Below the pieces are notes generated by a model that saw only the letters and a list, made by a program, of their open reading frames with translations, did not search any database and was not told the origin of the DNA. From an uncultured Gammaproteobacteria bacterium (GTDB lineage Bacteria > Pseudomonadota > Gammaproteobacteria > Nitrosococcales > Methylophagaceae), in assembly GCA_905479075.1 (NCBI GenBank), contig CAJQLA010000001.1:62001-126000 (forward strand): DNA of 64,000 nt, in the 5' to 3' direction. This document shows positions 9,280-18,003 of the stretch, in pieces. Each line of letters starts with the position of its first letter. Positions within the stretch are counted from its first letter, which is position 1. The position numbers and the translations under genes were made by a program.

Positions 9280-12200
9280 TTTCCACCTTCCTCTTTTATC
9301 AAGATAGAATTACTAAATGTTGGTAAACAAATTTTTATAGTTGACCCCTCGCCATAAGATGAGTCGATATCTATGCTACCTTTATGCCTAGCAATAATTT
9401 CTTTAACAATCGTCATCCCCAAACCTGTGCCAGGGATATTTCCAGATTTTTCTGCGCGGTAGAATCTCTCACCTACCCGTGCCATTTCTTCTTTCGTCAT
9501 CCCTATACCTTCATCGCGGACAGCAACACAGATTTCAGAGCGACCTACTGTCAGCAATATATTCACGGTAGTACCGTTATCGCTATACTTGATAGCATTG
9601 CTTACTACATTAGTTATAGCTTGACCTAACTTCTCTTTATCTCCGTAGATATACGCAGGTTTTTTTACTTCAATATTGTGATTTAGCGTTATTTGTTTTT
9701 CTTTCGCCAGAATTGACATATCGGTAGATACGCTAGTCACAACATCTTTTATATCAACCTTATTCATACTATAGAAATCAGTATTATTAGCTTCAATTTT
9801 TGCAAGATCCAGTAACTCGTTGAGCAATGTTCTTAAGTTTAGAGATTGCCTATTAATGATATTGAGCAGCTCATCTTGTTCGACCTCGTCATATTTATTT
9901 CTGAGTAATAAATCACTAAACCCCAAGATACTTGCTAATGGTGTTCTCAATTCGTGCGCTGCCGTAGACAGAAATTCACTTTTCATCTTATCGACCTTTG
10001 TTTCATGAGTAACATCACGTAAAAACCAGACAGATCCAAATGTCGCGTTTTTATTCTTTATAAGTTTCGAAGTAAGACTTAGAGTAACGGGTTGAGGATG
10101 GTTTATAGAGAAGCGCAAGTCAGTAACTTCTTCATTGTCTTTTATATTCAATAATTGAGCTTTATTTTCAATACAGTTTTGGACTAAAAGTTGCTTGAAA
10201 CCAACTAAGTCTATGTCCGTATATTGCTTTCCGTCGTAACCAGTTAACCTAGTAAAAGCTGGGTTAGCAAAAACAATCTGGCTTACGTCGTTTATAACCA
10301 CATAGGCATCTGGACTCAGGTTGAATATTGTATTGAGTTGACTCTCTTTTTGTTTAGCAGCAAGTTTACTTTTCTTTCTATAGTCGTCTATTTCCGTAAT
10401 ATCTTGTCCTATAAAAATAACAGTTTGGTTATTTTGTTCGTCAACTGAAACTACTGAAACCAATATAGTGAGTTCTCTATTTGTTTTCGATTTGAGTCTT
10501 AATTCATACTTTGTGTTTCTAACCTTTTGTAGGAAATGCTCAAAATTGCTAGCCAGTTCCGGTTCTAGGTTTATGATTGAGCTAATATTAATGCCTGTTA
10601 TTTCTTTTTTATTCCAACCTGTTAAGTCCTCAACCGACCGATTCCACTGGATAATATCCCCTTGAGTATTAACACTAAATATCGGATTGTTTGCCTTTTC
10701 TATCAATAATTCATTTTCTTTTCTTACAGCATTATATTTCGCTTCATTTGCTTTTTTAATTGAGATATCTTTGACAATCAGCAACTGTTTTAGCTTGTTT
10801 TCAAAGGTGATCGTTTTAGCAATTAGCTCAACTGGGAAAGGTCTACCAGAGTTGTTTAGGCATCGACACTCAATACTTGTTTCTTCTCCAGCCTCGATAT
10901 ATGTTGATAACGTTGCAGGATCTTCTAAATTTACAAGCTCAAAAATATCTTTTCCTATGATCTGGGCCTTCGAATACCCGAAGAGTTCAATTGCAATATC
11001 GTTGAAGTCAACTACTTTATAATTATCATAAAATAAAATGGCATCAGTACTTGCCGCCAAAAACTGAGCCATCCTCCTATTGGCTTGATGGAGTTGAGAT
11101 TCATATTCCTTCTTCAACGAAATATCACGAATAACGGCTATGAAGTTAACTTCATTCTGAAGAACAAGTTTGGAAACACTAATGTCAATATCTAGTGTTT
11201 TGCCTAATTTTGTTAAGCCCTGTGCTTCCACAGAGCCGTGGTTAACAAATTTACTTTTTTGGGTTTTGTTGTACCTTTTTATACCGTTATTATGAGCGTC
11301 TTTGTATGCATGTGCGCTTAGAGTGGAGCTAGGTGTGCCTACTAGTTCTTCCATTGAGTAACCGAAAATAGTACTAATTTTTTGATTTACTGACTTTATA
11401 ACGCCATTCACATCACTAACAACAATTCCATCATTAATATTGTCTAAAACTTCAGTTATGTACAATTCATTATTTAATGACTGTCTGGCAGCTTTTTTAT
11501 AGTCTCCGTTCAGGGCTAAAAGCTTTTTCTTTTCTTCGTTAATAATGGATAGAAGATGTGCAAAGCTGACTAATAGTGGGGTTAAATCTGAAGGTTCATT
11601 GCCAAACTTAATTACAGAACTGTGCGTTTTATCTATGGTAAGGGTATTTAGCATCTGTGACCATGCTGCCAAGTAAGTTTCAAACTTGTTCGAAACGAGT
11701 TTTGCCATCAATACCAATAGTAAGATAATAACTAAAGTAAAAAGTAATGTATCTCCATAAGATTGTTGTACTTTTGATGTAAGCTCTACCGTTGGCTGAA
11801 GTAGACGAAATGTTAAATCCGTTAAATTGATGAACTTAAGATCTACAAATAAATAACTTTGGTTCCAGCTCCCGATTTTTGATAAATCTTCTTGTAAATT
11901 TGGTTCAAGAAAAAGTCCAGTTTCGTCAATACTATGCGTCTCATGAATGTCGCTAAGTTTACTAAGGCCACCTAAAGATATAACTTTAGCATCAGGTGAT
12001 AAAAATAAAATATCGACCTCGGCGTTGTGGTGAGAAAGTGCTTCATTTACTATCTCGTGGATAGCTTCGACAGGGTAAATAGTAAGCACTCTCCTTGAGC
12101 GCTCATCCATATCGACTAATGAATAAAAGAATTTGCCATCTACAGAAAAAGATAGCTTATTTTCGGGCTCAGAAAATAACTTCTTAAGTACTTCGTCCTG

Positions 12201-13079
12201 AATCATTTCTAGTGTATTATCAGAGTGAAACAAGTATTTTTCTACACCGTTTTCTGCATTACCTGCTACGACTACGGGAGTAATAGCATTAACCTCTCTT
12301 AACAGTTCATTTCTGTTTTTTGTCTCTTCTTGTCCAGAATCAAAATAAAGTTTTGCAAGATACTTAGCCTCATTAATGTGGTTATTTATGGAGCTAGAAA
12401 GGTGGGCTTCAACATAATTACCTGTTTGGCTTATGTATTCTCTTTCCTCTTTTAAAATTGACTCATAATTGGATTTATTGATAGCAATCAATACGACCAT
12501 TAACGGAATTAATGGGAATATAATTAGTAGGGTTCTTAAAAGCTGACTTAACTGCCAATGCTTGTTAGCACATAGAGCTTGTAATAGTAGAGAGTAATGT
12601 TTGTAATTTAGTAGGGCTATATATAGGAGTACCGAAATCACTGTATTTACGACACCGTTGACGGTTTGTTTCAGTGCAATGATCTGTACAACACTAGTTT
12701 CTAGGCTCAATACATTTTTGTAACAGAAAAAAACGACAGGAAACCCAACGAATAGCCAAAATAAAATGTCAGCAATCACATAGTCTTTAATTTTTGTTTT
12801 ATAAACTAAAAAGCCAACAACAAGTGCCTCTAGAAAAAAACTCACTATTGCATAAGGGTGCCCCCACAGATAAAAAGTATAACTACTGATAATAAGCCCG
12901 GTTAAGGCGCCAACTTTCCAGCCTAAAAACCTTAAAGCGAGCATCGTAAAGACACTGCCAAAAAGGTAGTCGATACCAAAAAATAGTGTTGGGCTAAAAA
13001 TATTTCCTAACAAGCCCAAAACAACCATCAAAAAGAAAAATTTTATGCTTACACTCCGAGTTGTTACTTCATTAGTCAT
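9276..13079 (-). CDS. Membrane multi-PAS sensor histidine kinase
   Basis: The 1267-residue kinase has an N-terminal polytopic sensor of MASE type (about six helices, residues 10-160), another helix at about 185-203, a periplasmic Cache-like segment (about 205-440), a helix at about 442-462, four PAS domains (about 540-660, 670-785, 793-900, 915-1015), a HisKA domain with phosphoacceptor His1042 (AAHELRTP) and a HATPase domain (NVVSNAIKYS, DEGIGM, GTGLGM). It has no receiver of its own; two separate receivers follow. Such a double sensing module (membrane-embedded plus periplasmic) with PAS repeats suits redox, light or small-molecule input, but no cofactor motif is evident. It starts 4 bp after the 353-residue gene. 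Confidence 0.9.
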   Translation of the reverse strand: MTNEVTTRSVSIKFFFLMVVLGLLGNIFSPTLFFGIDYLFGSVFTMLALRFLGWKVGALTGLIISSYTFYLWGHPYAIVSFFLEALVVGFLVYKTKIKDYVIADILFWLFVGFPVVFFCYKNVLSLETSVVQIIALKQTVNGVVNTVISVLLYIALLNYKHYSLLLQALCANKHWQLSQLLRTLLIIFPLIPLMVVLIAINKSNYESILKEEREYISQTGNYVEAHLSSSINNHINEAKYLAKLYFDSGQEETKNRNELLREVNAITPVVVAGNAENGVEKYLFHSDNTLEMIQDEVLKKLFSEPENKLSFSVDGKFFYSLVDMDERSRRVLTIYPVEAIHEIVNEALSHHNAEVDILFLSPDAKVISLGGLSKLSDIHETHSIDETGLFLEPNLQEDLSKIGSWNQSYLFVDLKFINLTDLTFRLLQPTVELTSKVQQSYGDTLLFTLVIILLLVLMAKLVSNKFETYLAAWSQMLNTLTIDKTHSSVIKFGNEPSDLTPLLVSFAHLLSIINEEKKKLLALNGDYKKAARQSLNNELYITEVLDNINDGIVVSDVNGVIKSVNQKISTIFGYSMEELVGTPSSTLSAHAYKDAHNNGIKRYNKTQKSKFVNHGSVEAQGLTKLGKTLDIDISVSKLVLQNEVNFIAVIRDISLKKEYESQLHQANRRMAQFLAASTDAILFYDNYKVVDFNDIAIELFGYSKAQIIGKDIFELVNLEDPATLSTYIEAGEETSIECRCLNNSGRPFPVELIAKTITFENKLKQLLIVKDISIKKANEAKYNAVRKENELLIEKANNPIFSVNTQGDIIQWNRSVEDLTGWNKKEITGINISSIINLEPELASNFEHFLQKVRNTKYELRLKSKTNRELTILVSVVSVDEQNNQTVIFIGQDITEIDDYRKKSKLAAKQKESQLNTIFNLSPDAYVVINDVSQIVFANPAFTRLTGYDGKQYTDIDLVGFKQLLVQNCIENKAQLLNIKDNEEVTDLRFSINHPQPVTLSLTSKLIKNKNATFGSVWFLRDVTHETKVDKMKSEFLSTAAHELRTPLASILGFSDLLLRNKYDEVEQDELLNIINRQSLNLRTLLNELLDLAKIEANNTDFYSMNKVDIKDVVTSVSTDMSILAKEKQITLNHNIEVKKPAYIYGDKEKLGQAITNVVSNAIKYSDNGTTVNILLTVGRSEICVAVRDEGIGMTKEEMARVGERFYRAEKSGNIPGTGLGMTIVKEIIARHKGSIDIDSSYGEGSTIKICLPTFSNSILIKEEGGK

Positions 13080-13083
13080 AAAA

Positions 13084-14145
13084 TTAGTCTTTGAAGCTCA
13101 GCCCATGAAATTGGCATTTTTTGGTTAACTGAGCAAGATCCATAGCATAACGTTCTAACTGTTCCCATTTAGGAGCAGCTATAGAAGCATGAGTCAATTT
13201 AGAAACATCTTTTGCATATAGATCTAGTTGTTTCTGACTCAGTTTAGTACTTTCCAACTCACCCGTATCACTTATAGGGATTTGAATAAGAATTAGACTA
13301 CTTTCGCCTATGCTGGAACAATCGATAAGGCCACCATGCAACCCTATAAAGATATCAACTAAAAACCAATTATCGGGGAACCGATGAAGAGTGGTTGTTT
13401 CTTTTTGTTCTTGAGCCGAGTTTAGATCGTTAAATAAAATGATATTTAAAATATTATTACTCTGCTGAAGCTCAACATAGATTCTATTTTCTGATGAGGA
13501 ACTGGCAATTAAAGTTTGTAAGCAGGACGTTATCGCAAAAGATAATTGATCAATATTGCCTTTAAATTCTAGTTTCGGTGTTAAGGTATTAAACTGAACA
13601 TCAGGTCCCCACGAACGTTGTCTAACGTTATTTTTAACTGTTTCTATTAGGCCTTTTACACATACCAATTCCCTATCAGACGTTTTATAATTCATTAGAT
13701 AGTCATAGAATAATGATATTTCCTCAGGGAACTTAATTTTTCGCTCACTACTGTTCGACGCTACACCTTGTTTTAATAATGGTTGTAGGTGAGTTAATAA
13801 AAGTTGAACTGGTTGCAAAACTTCTCTAAAAAACAGTTCTTCAGCCGTAATAAAGGTGTCACTGATATCTAAGGTTTCCTGAGCGTATACTAATTTATAA
13901 TTGCCCATTATATTTGTTACAAGAACCTGAAGTTTTTCAGATAAATATATTTTTATCGGTGTTTCTATATGTTCATCTATAACAGCAGTAACTGCATTAG
14001 TTAATAGTTCTGTTCTCAAACCATCATTTAGATTAGCCCCAATAGTTTTTTTAGCCTGTTCATTAACATACAAAGTTGTACCATCTGCATTTAAAATCAA
14101 AACACTTGACCCTTCTTGCTTCGATACTTTTACTTCTGCTGACAT
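13084..14145 (-). CDS. Degenerate kinase-like protein (PAS-like + HATPase-like), unknown role
   Basis: The 353-residue soluble protein starts with a PAS-like segment (SVLILNADGTTLYVNEQA) and later has a region whose layout resembles a histidine-kinase ATPase domain (about 165-295, including a GSLI-like LHGGLIDCSS strand and SLILIQIPI end strand). The phosphoacceptor HELRTP box is absent and the N, G1 and G2 boxes are not recognisable. It may be a non-catalytic kinase partner or adaptor. Spacing of 5 bp to the upstream MerR/REC gene and 4 bp to the kinase gene places it firmly in the operon. The domain reading is tentative. Confidence 0.55.
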   Translation of the reverse strand: MSAEVKVSKQEGSSVLILNADGTTLYVNEQAKKTIGANLNDGLRTELLTNAVTAVIDEHIETPIKIYLSEKLQVLVTNIMGNYKLVYAQETLDISDTFITAEELFFREVLQPVQLLLTHLQPLLKQGVASNSSERKIKFPEEISLFYDYLMNYKTSDRELVCVKGLIETVKNNVRQRSWGPDVQFNTLTPKLEFKGNIDQLSFAITSCLQTLIASSSSENRIYVELQQSNNILNIILFNDLNSAQEQKETTTLHRFPDNWFLVDIFIGLHGGLIDCSSIGESSLILIQIPISDTGELESTKLSQKQLDLYAKDVSKLTHASIAAPKWEQLERYAMDLAQLTKKCQFHGLSFKD

Positions 14146-14150
14146 TCGTT

Positions 14151-14723
14151 TTACCCTAAAGTAATAGACTTTAACTTTTCAAACGGTACTGGTTTTGGAA
14201 ACACATGAAACCTAGAATTTAATGGTCCCCTCAACTCTATTTCATCCGCACTTAGTCCTGTTACGATAATAATCTTGGTATTTGCTAGTGCATTTCGTCC
14301 TGACAGGGTATCCAACATATGAAAGCCATCGAGGTTGGGCATTTTTAAATCTGTAATAATTACATGTGGGGTCTTTTCACCAATCATTATGAGAGCTTCG
14401 TAGCCATCAGCAACACAGGTGGTTTTTATATCCTTACCCCATGATGCTATTTCCATTTCATATAGCTTTTGTAAATCTAAATCGTCTTCTACTATTAAGA
14501 TATCCAACCTTGGCTGGATTACCTCCCCCTTGGGTAAGGGCATTTCGCTTAGCTTTCCTAGCAGCCGTTTTACTTCATAAGTATGTATTCTCCGATGCCC
14601 TCCAGGAGTCTTCAACACCTTAATCAGTCCCATATCCGACCATAACTGTATTGTCCTTGCGCTAACACCAACAATTTTTGCTACGTCCTGTGTCGTATAT
14701 AATTCTTTAATTTTTTTATCCAT
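14151..14723 (-). CDS. MerR-type HTH fused to a response-regulator receiver
   Basis: I start at the ATG 14723 (190 residues); an upstream TTG at 14744 adds seven residues but has no better ribosome site. Residues 8-55 form a MerR/BldC-type winged HTH (YTTQDVAKIVGVSARTIQLW followed by GGHRRI). Residues 72-188 are a receiver with acidic pocket (VEDD), Asp125 (ITDLKMPN), Thr155 and Lys177. The order HTH then REC is reversed from the usual response regulator. It lacks the long MerR dimerisation helix, so dimerisation probably depends on the receiver. It is the first gene of the operon and sits just downstream of five 9-bp repeats, so autoregulation is plausible. Confidence 0.85.
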   Translation of the reverse strand: MDKKIKELYTTQDVAKIVGVSARTIQLWSDMGLIKVLKTPGGHRRIHTYEVKRLLGKLSEMPLPKGEVIQPRLDILIVEDDLDLQKLYEMEIASWGKDIKTTCVADGYEALIMIGEKTPHVIITDLKMPNLDGFHMLDTLSGRNALANTKIIIVTGLSADEIELRGPLNSRFHVFPKPVPFEKLKSITLG

Positions 14724-14762
14724 ACACTCGCTTCTATTCTCCAACTTCTAATACCATTGGGG

Positions 14763-14807
14763 TTTCCGGTATTTCCGATATTTCCGATATTTCCGATATT
14801 TCCGATT
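14763..14807. promoter_or_regulatory. Five tandem 9-bp repeats upstream of the MerR/REC operon
   Basis: Reading the plus strand, the unit tttccgata occurs five times head to tail (14763, 14772, 14781, 14790, 14799), with one change in the first and last units. It ends about 40 bp before the MerR/REC start codon. The position and iteron form fit an operator for cooperative binding by the HTH protein, though a slippage-prone microsatellite is the simpler alternative. Confidence 0.6.
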
Positions 14808-14877
14808 TAGCGCATCATACAGTAGAAAATTGGTTTGTCAATAAGATTGCCTTCAGATAGGTATGTTTGAGTTGACC

Positions 14878-15048
14878 TTACGAGAAAAGACTATGTTCGT
14901 GATCTTTATGGTTGAGTACTGTTTGTGCTGCTCGGTCCAGGTTCTCACAGATCTTGTAACAGTCAGAAGAGCTAATTTGCTGCAATGCAGGGTTTGTTAG
15001 ATATTCGCTGGATAGAAAGCCAATATCATTAAATAAGGTTTTATTCAT
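14878..15048 (-). pseudogene. Truncated 5' copy of the DUF5677 gene
   Basis: From the Met at 15048 this copies the first ~47 codons of the complete DUF5677 gene with few changes, then runs at 14907 into unrelated sequence and stops at 14878. The first start codon of the intact gene is changed here (ATG to ATT), leaving only the second. It directly follows the intact gcvP, as the complete gene would have done before the insertion. Confidence 0.85.
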
Positions 15049-15294
15049 GTTAATGATGCGTTTCACCAATAGTGAGACTTCTATATTTTTTATTCTATTC
15101 CTCTAGATAAAACAGGTACTTTTATGGGCAACAACACGTTAAGTGCCGATCTCCATAGACCTCATCAATTCTTCCTACAGCAGGCCAATATTTGTCATCA
15201 TGTTGTTGTCGATTAGGGAAAAAAGCCTGTTGCTTAGAGTAAGGAAAAGTCCAATTCTCAATCAGTAACTTGTGAGTATGAGGTGCGTTCCTTA
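14907..15294. repeat. Direct repeat copy A: DUF5677 5' end + gcvP 3' end
   Basis: The partner of 7249-7644 in the same orientation. Here the gcvP portion belongs to the intact gene and the DUF5677 portion is truncated, the reverse of copy B. The spacer is about 8 bases shorter than in copy B. Confidence 0.9.
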
Positions 15295-18001
15295 ATAAGT
15301 TATTTTGTAGGTCTGCCCTTCCTTCTTCTATCTCTTTAATCTCTTTTCTAATACTTATCATGGCATCACAGAAGCGATCTATTTCTTCTTTGTCTTCACT
15401 TTCTGTAGGCTCTATCATTAAGGTTTCAGCCACGGGGAATGAAACTGTTGGCGCATGAAAACCATAATCAATCAGTCGCTTAGCGATGTCATTTACAGAG
15501 ATTTCACAGTTAGATTTAAAGCTGCGACAATCAATAATACATTCATGAGCGACCCAGCCATTTTGACCCGTAAAAAGAATCGGGTAGTGATCTTCTAATC
15601 GCTTGGCGATATAGTTAGCATTTAGAACTGCATTTAAGGTTGCTCGTCTGAGACCTGCTGCTCCCATCATTGCAATATAAGCCCAAGAGACTGTTAATAT
15701 CAAAGCCGATCCCCAAGGTGCTGAAGAAACACTACCGACTGTTCCTTGTTCGCTTTTATATGGGTTTACACCAGACACCACAGAATTCTCAGGTAAATAA
15801 GACCTTAAATGCATACCAACCCCTATCGGCCCTACACCAGGACCACCACCACCATGAGGAATACAGAATGTTTTGTGTAAATTTAGGTGTGCTACGTCTG
15901 CACCAATTCTTCCCGGTCTGCTCAAACCAACTAATGCATTAAAATTAGCACCATCAAGATAGACTTGTCCGCCAGACTCATGGATAAGCTCACAAATTTC
16001 AACAAAGGCTTGTTCGAACACACCATGTGTTGATGGATAGGTAATCATTAATGCTGCCAATGTGTCCTGATAATCCATTACTTTTTGTTTCAAATCTTCC
16101 AAACTAACGTTACCGTGCTCATCGCATGCTAATACAACCACTTCCATACCCGCCATAACTGCACTAGCAGGGTTTGTTCCATGCGCTGAGGAGGGAATAA
16201 GGCAGATATTACGCTGCCCTTCCCCGCGCATTTCATGGTATTTTTTTATGACTAACAGACCCGTATATTCGCCTTGCGAACCTGCATTAGGTTGAAAAGA
16301 AAACGCGTCAAATCCTGTAATATCACATAACATGTTTTCCAGTTCATCAAATAATTGCTGATATCCTAATGCTTGATCGAGTGGTACGAAAGGATGGAGA
16401 GCATGAAACTCATAATAAGAAATAGCCTGCATTTCGGTTGCTGAGTTTAACTTCATTGTGCAGGAACCGAGCGGGATCATACTTCTATCTAAGGCAATAT
16501 CTTTTCGAGCTAACCTTCGCATATAACGCATCATCTTGGTTTCAGAATGGTAGTTGTTAAAAACCTCATGCTGTAAAAAACTATCCTGGCGTAGTAATTC
16601 ACTCGGAATACATTCTCTAATACGCATATCCAAGGCATTAATATCAGGTAAATCATCGTTGATATTGGCAAATATTCGCCATAGTTTACGAAGTGTTTGT
16701 CTATTGGTTGTTTCGTTTAATGAAATGCCCACATTATCTTTGTCGATAATTCTTAGATTAATAGAGACTTCTTGCGCCATATTAGCCATACGTTTTGCAC
16801 GACCAGGTAAATTAATTGTGAGGGTATCGAAATAGTGCTGTGTATTAATTTCATAGCCTAATTCCACCAAGCCCATAGCTAATATTTGGCTATATCTGTG
16901 AACACGATTAGCAATTAATTTTAAGCCTTTCTCACCATGATAACAGGCATAAAAACCCGATATGACCGCTAATAAAACTTGTGATGTACAGATATTACTC
17001 GTCGCTTTGTCACGACGAATATGTTGTTCTCTTGTTTGCAAAGCCATTCGGTAAGCGAGATTGCCCTGATTGTCTTTTGACACACCAATAATTCGCCCAG
17101 GTATAGATCGTTTATGGGCTTCTTTGCTTGCAAAAAAAGCAGCATGAGGACCACCATAACCCATTGGTACGCCGAAACGTTGTGAATTACCAACGACAAT
17201 ATCGACATCAAATTGTCCTGGTGGCTTTAGTAAGACTAGACTTAAGATATCTGCTGCAACAGTAACAAACGCTGATTTTTCATGGGCAATACTGACCAAC
17301 TCAGTCAAATCATGCACCTCACCTTTCGATCCTGGATATTGCACCAGCAAAGCAAAGAAGTCCTGTTGTTCAAGATCCAGATAAGGGTCAACTATCAGCA
17401 CATAAAAACCGAGTGAACGTGCTCTTGTTTGAATAACAGAGATAGTCTGAGGATGACAATCCTTATCCACAAGTACCGTGTTAGATTTGCTTTTAGCCAA
17501 CCGTTTAGACATAGCAACAGCTTCTGCGGCAGCAGTCGCCTCATCTAATAAAGAAGCATTGGCCAGCTCCATTCCAGTTAAATCAATGACCATCTGTTGA
17601 AAAGTTAATAATGCCTCTAAGCGGCCTTGACTAACTTCAGCCTGATAAGGCGTATAAGCTGTATACCAGCCTGGGTTTTCTAGCACATTCCGCTTAATGA
17701 CATCTGGCATGATGGTATCGTTATAGCCCATGCCAATAAGTGATGTAAAAACTTTATTTCGTTGACGCATTTTCCTTAAATGTTTGATAACAGCACGTTC
17801 ACTAATCGTTTCTGTCAGCTTTAAAGGCTCTTGTTCTAAAATATTTTCGGGGAAAACTTCTGTAATTAACTCCTCTATTTTATCTAGCCCTAAAGCCACT
17901 AGCATTTCAGCTATTTGTTCTTGATTACTACCGATATGACGATGAATAAAATTACCTGGTGTTTCGAGCTTCTTAATTGATGCTTGCAACAAGTCTTGCA
18001 T
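15122..18001 (-). CDS. gcvP: Glycine dehydrogenase (decarboxylating), P protein
   Basis: The 959-residue, full-length fused P protein decarboxylates glycine using pyridoxal phosphate and loads the aminomethyl group on GcvH lipoate. The PLP lysine is at about residue 710 in LNLHKTFCIPHGGGGPG. The N-terminal half begins with the typical FIHRHIG...M signature, and both halves of the alpha/beta-type duplication are present. It starts 2 bp after the gcvT stop, so the two are one operon. The C-terminus ends in three consecutive Cys and Pro, which is unusual. Its 3' end is duplicated at 7472-7644. Confidence 0.97.
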   Translation of the reverse strand: MQDLLQASIKKLETPGNFIHRHIGSNQEQIAEMLVALGLDKIEELITEVFPENILEQEPLKLTETISERAVIKHLRKMRQRNKVFTSLIGMGYNDTIMPDVIKRNVLENPGWYTAYTPYQAEVSQGRLEALLTFQQMVIDLTGMELANASLLDEATAAAEAVAMSKRLAKSKSNTVLVDKDCHPQTISVIQTRARSLGFYVLIVDPYLDLEQQDFFALLVQYPGSKGEVHDLTELVSIAHEKSAFVTVAADILSLVLLKPPGQFDVDIVVGNSQRFGVPMGYGGPHAAFFASKEAHKRSIPGRIIGVSKDNQGNLAYRMALQTREQHIRRDKATSNICTSQVLLAVISGFYACYHGEKGLKLIANRVHRYSQILAMGLVELGYEINTQHYFDTLTINLPGRAKRMANMAQEVSINLRIIDKDNVGISLNETTNRQTLRKLWRIFANINDDLPDINALDMRIRECIPSELLRQDSFLQHEVFNNYHSETKMMRYMRRLARKDIALDRSMIPLGSCTMKLNSATEMQAISYYEFHALHPFVPLDQALGYQQLFDELENMLCDITGFDAFSFQPNAGSQGEYTGLLVIKKYHEMRGEGQRNICLIPSSAHGTNPASAVMAGMEVVVLACDEHGNVSLEDLKQKVMDYQDTLAALMITYPSTHGVFEQAFVEICELIHESGGQVYLDGANFNALVGLSRPGRIGADVAHLNLHKTFCIPHGGGGPGVGPIGVGMHLRSYLPENSVVSGVNPYKSEQGTVGSVSSAPWGSALILTVSWAYIAMMGAAGLRRATLNAVLNANYIAKRLEDHYPILFTGQNGWVAHECIIDCRSFKSNCEISVNDIAKRLIDYGFHAPTVSFPVAETLMIEPTESEDKEEIDRFCDAMISIRKEIKEIEEGRADLQNNLLRNAPHTHKLLIENWTFPYSKQQAFFPNRQQHDDKYWPAVGRIDEVYGDRHLTCCCP

Positions 18002-18003
18002 GT

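Larger units (their letters stand above)
7645..14906. other. Signalling block between direct repeats (putative insertion)
   Basis: This 7.3-kb block lies between the two repeats and carries one minus-strand operon of six genes. It splits what must have been an adjacent gcvP-DUF5677 pair. No transposase, integrase, tRNA or terminal inverted repeat is visible. The structure fits integration of a DNA circle by one crossover in the gcvP/DUF5677 junction, or a duplication with later insertion. The 5 % difference between repeats suggests that the incoming copy came from a related strain; this is inference. Confidence 0.65.

Noticed and set aside
7645-14906. Transposon carrying the signalling operon
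   Set aside because: No transposase, no terminal inverted repeats, and the flanking duplications (~390 bp) are far longer than target-site duplications.
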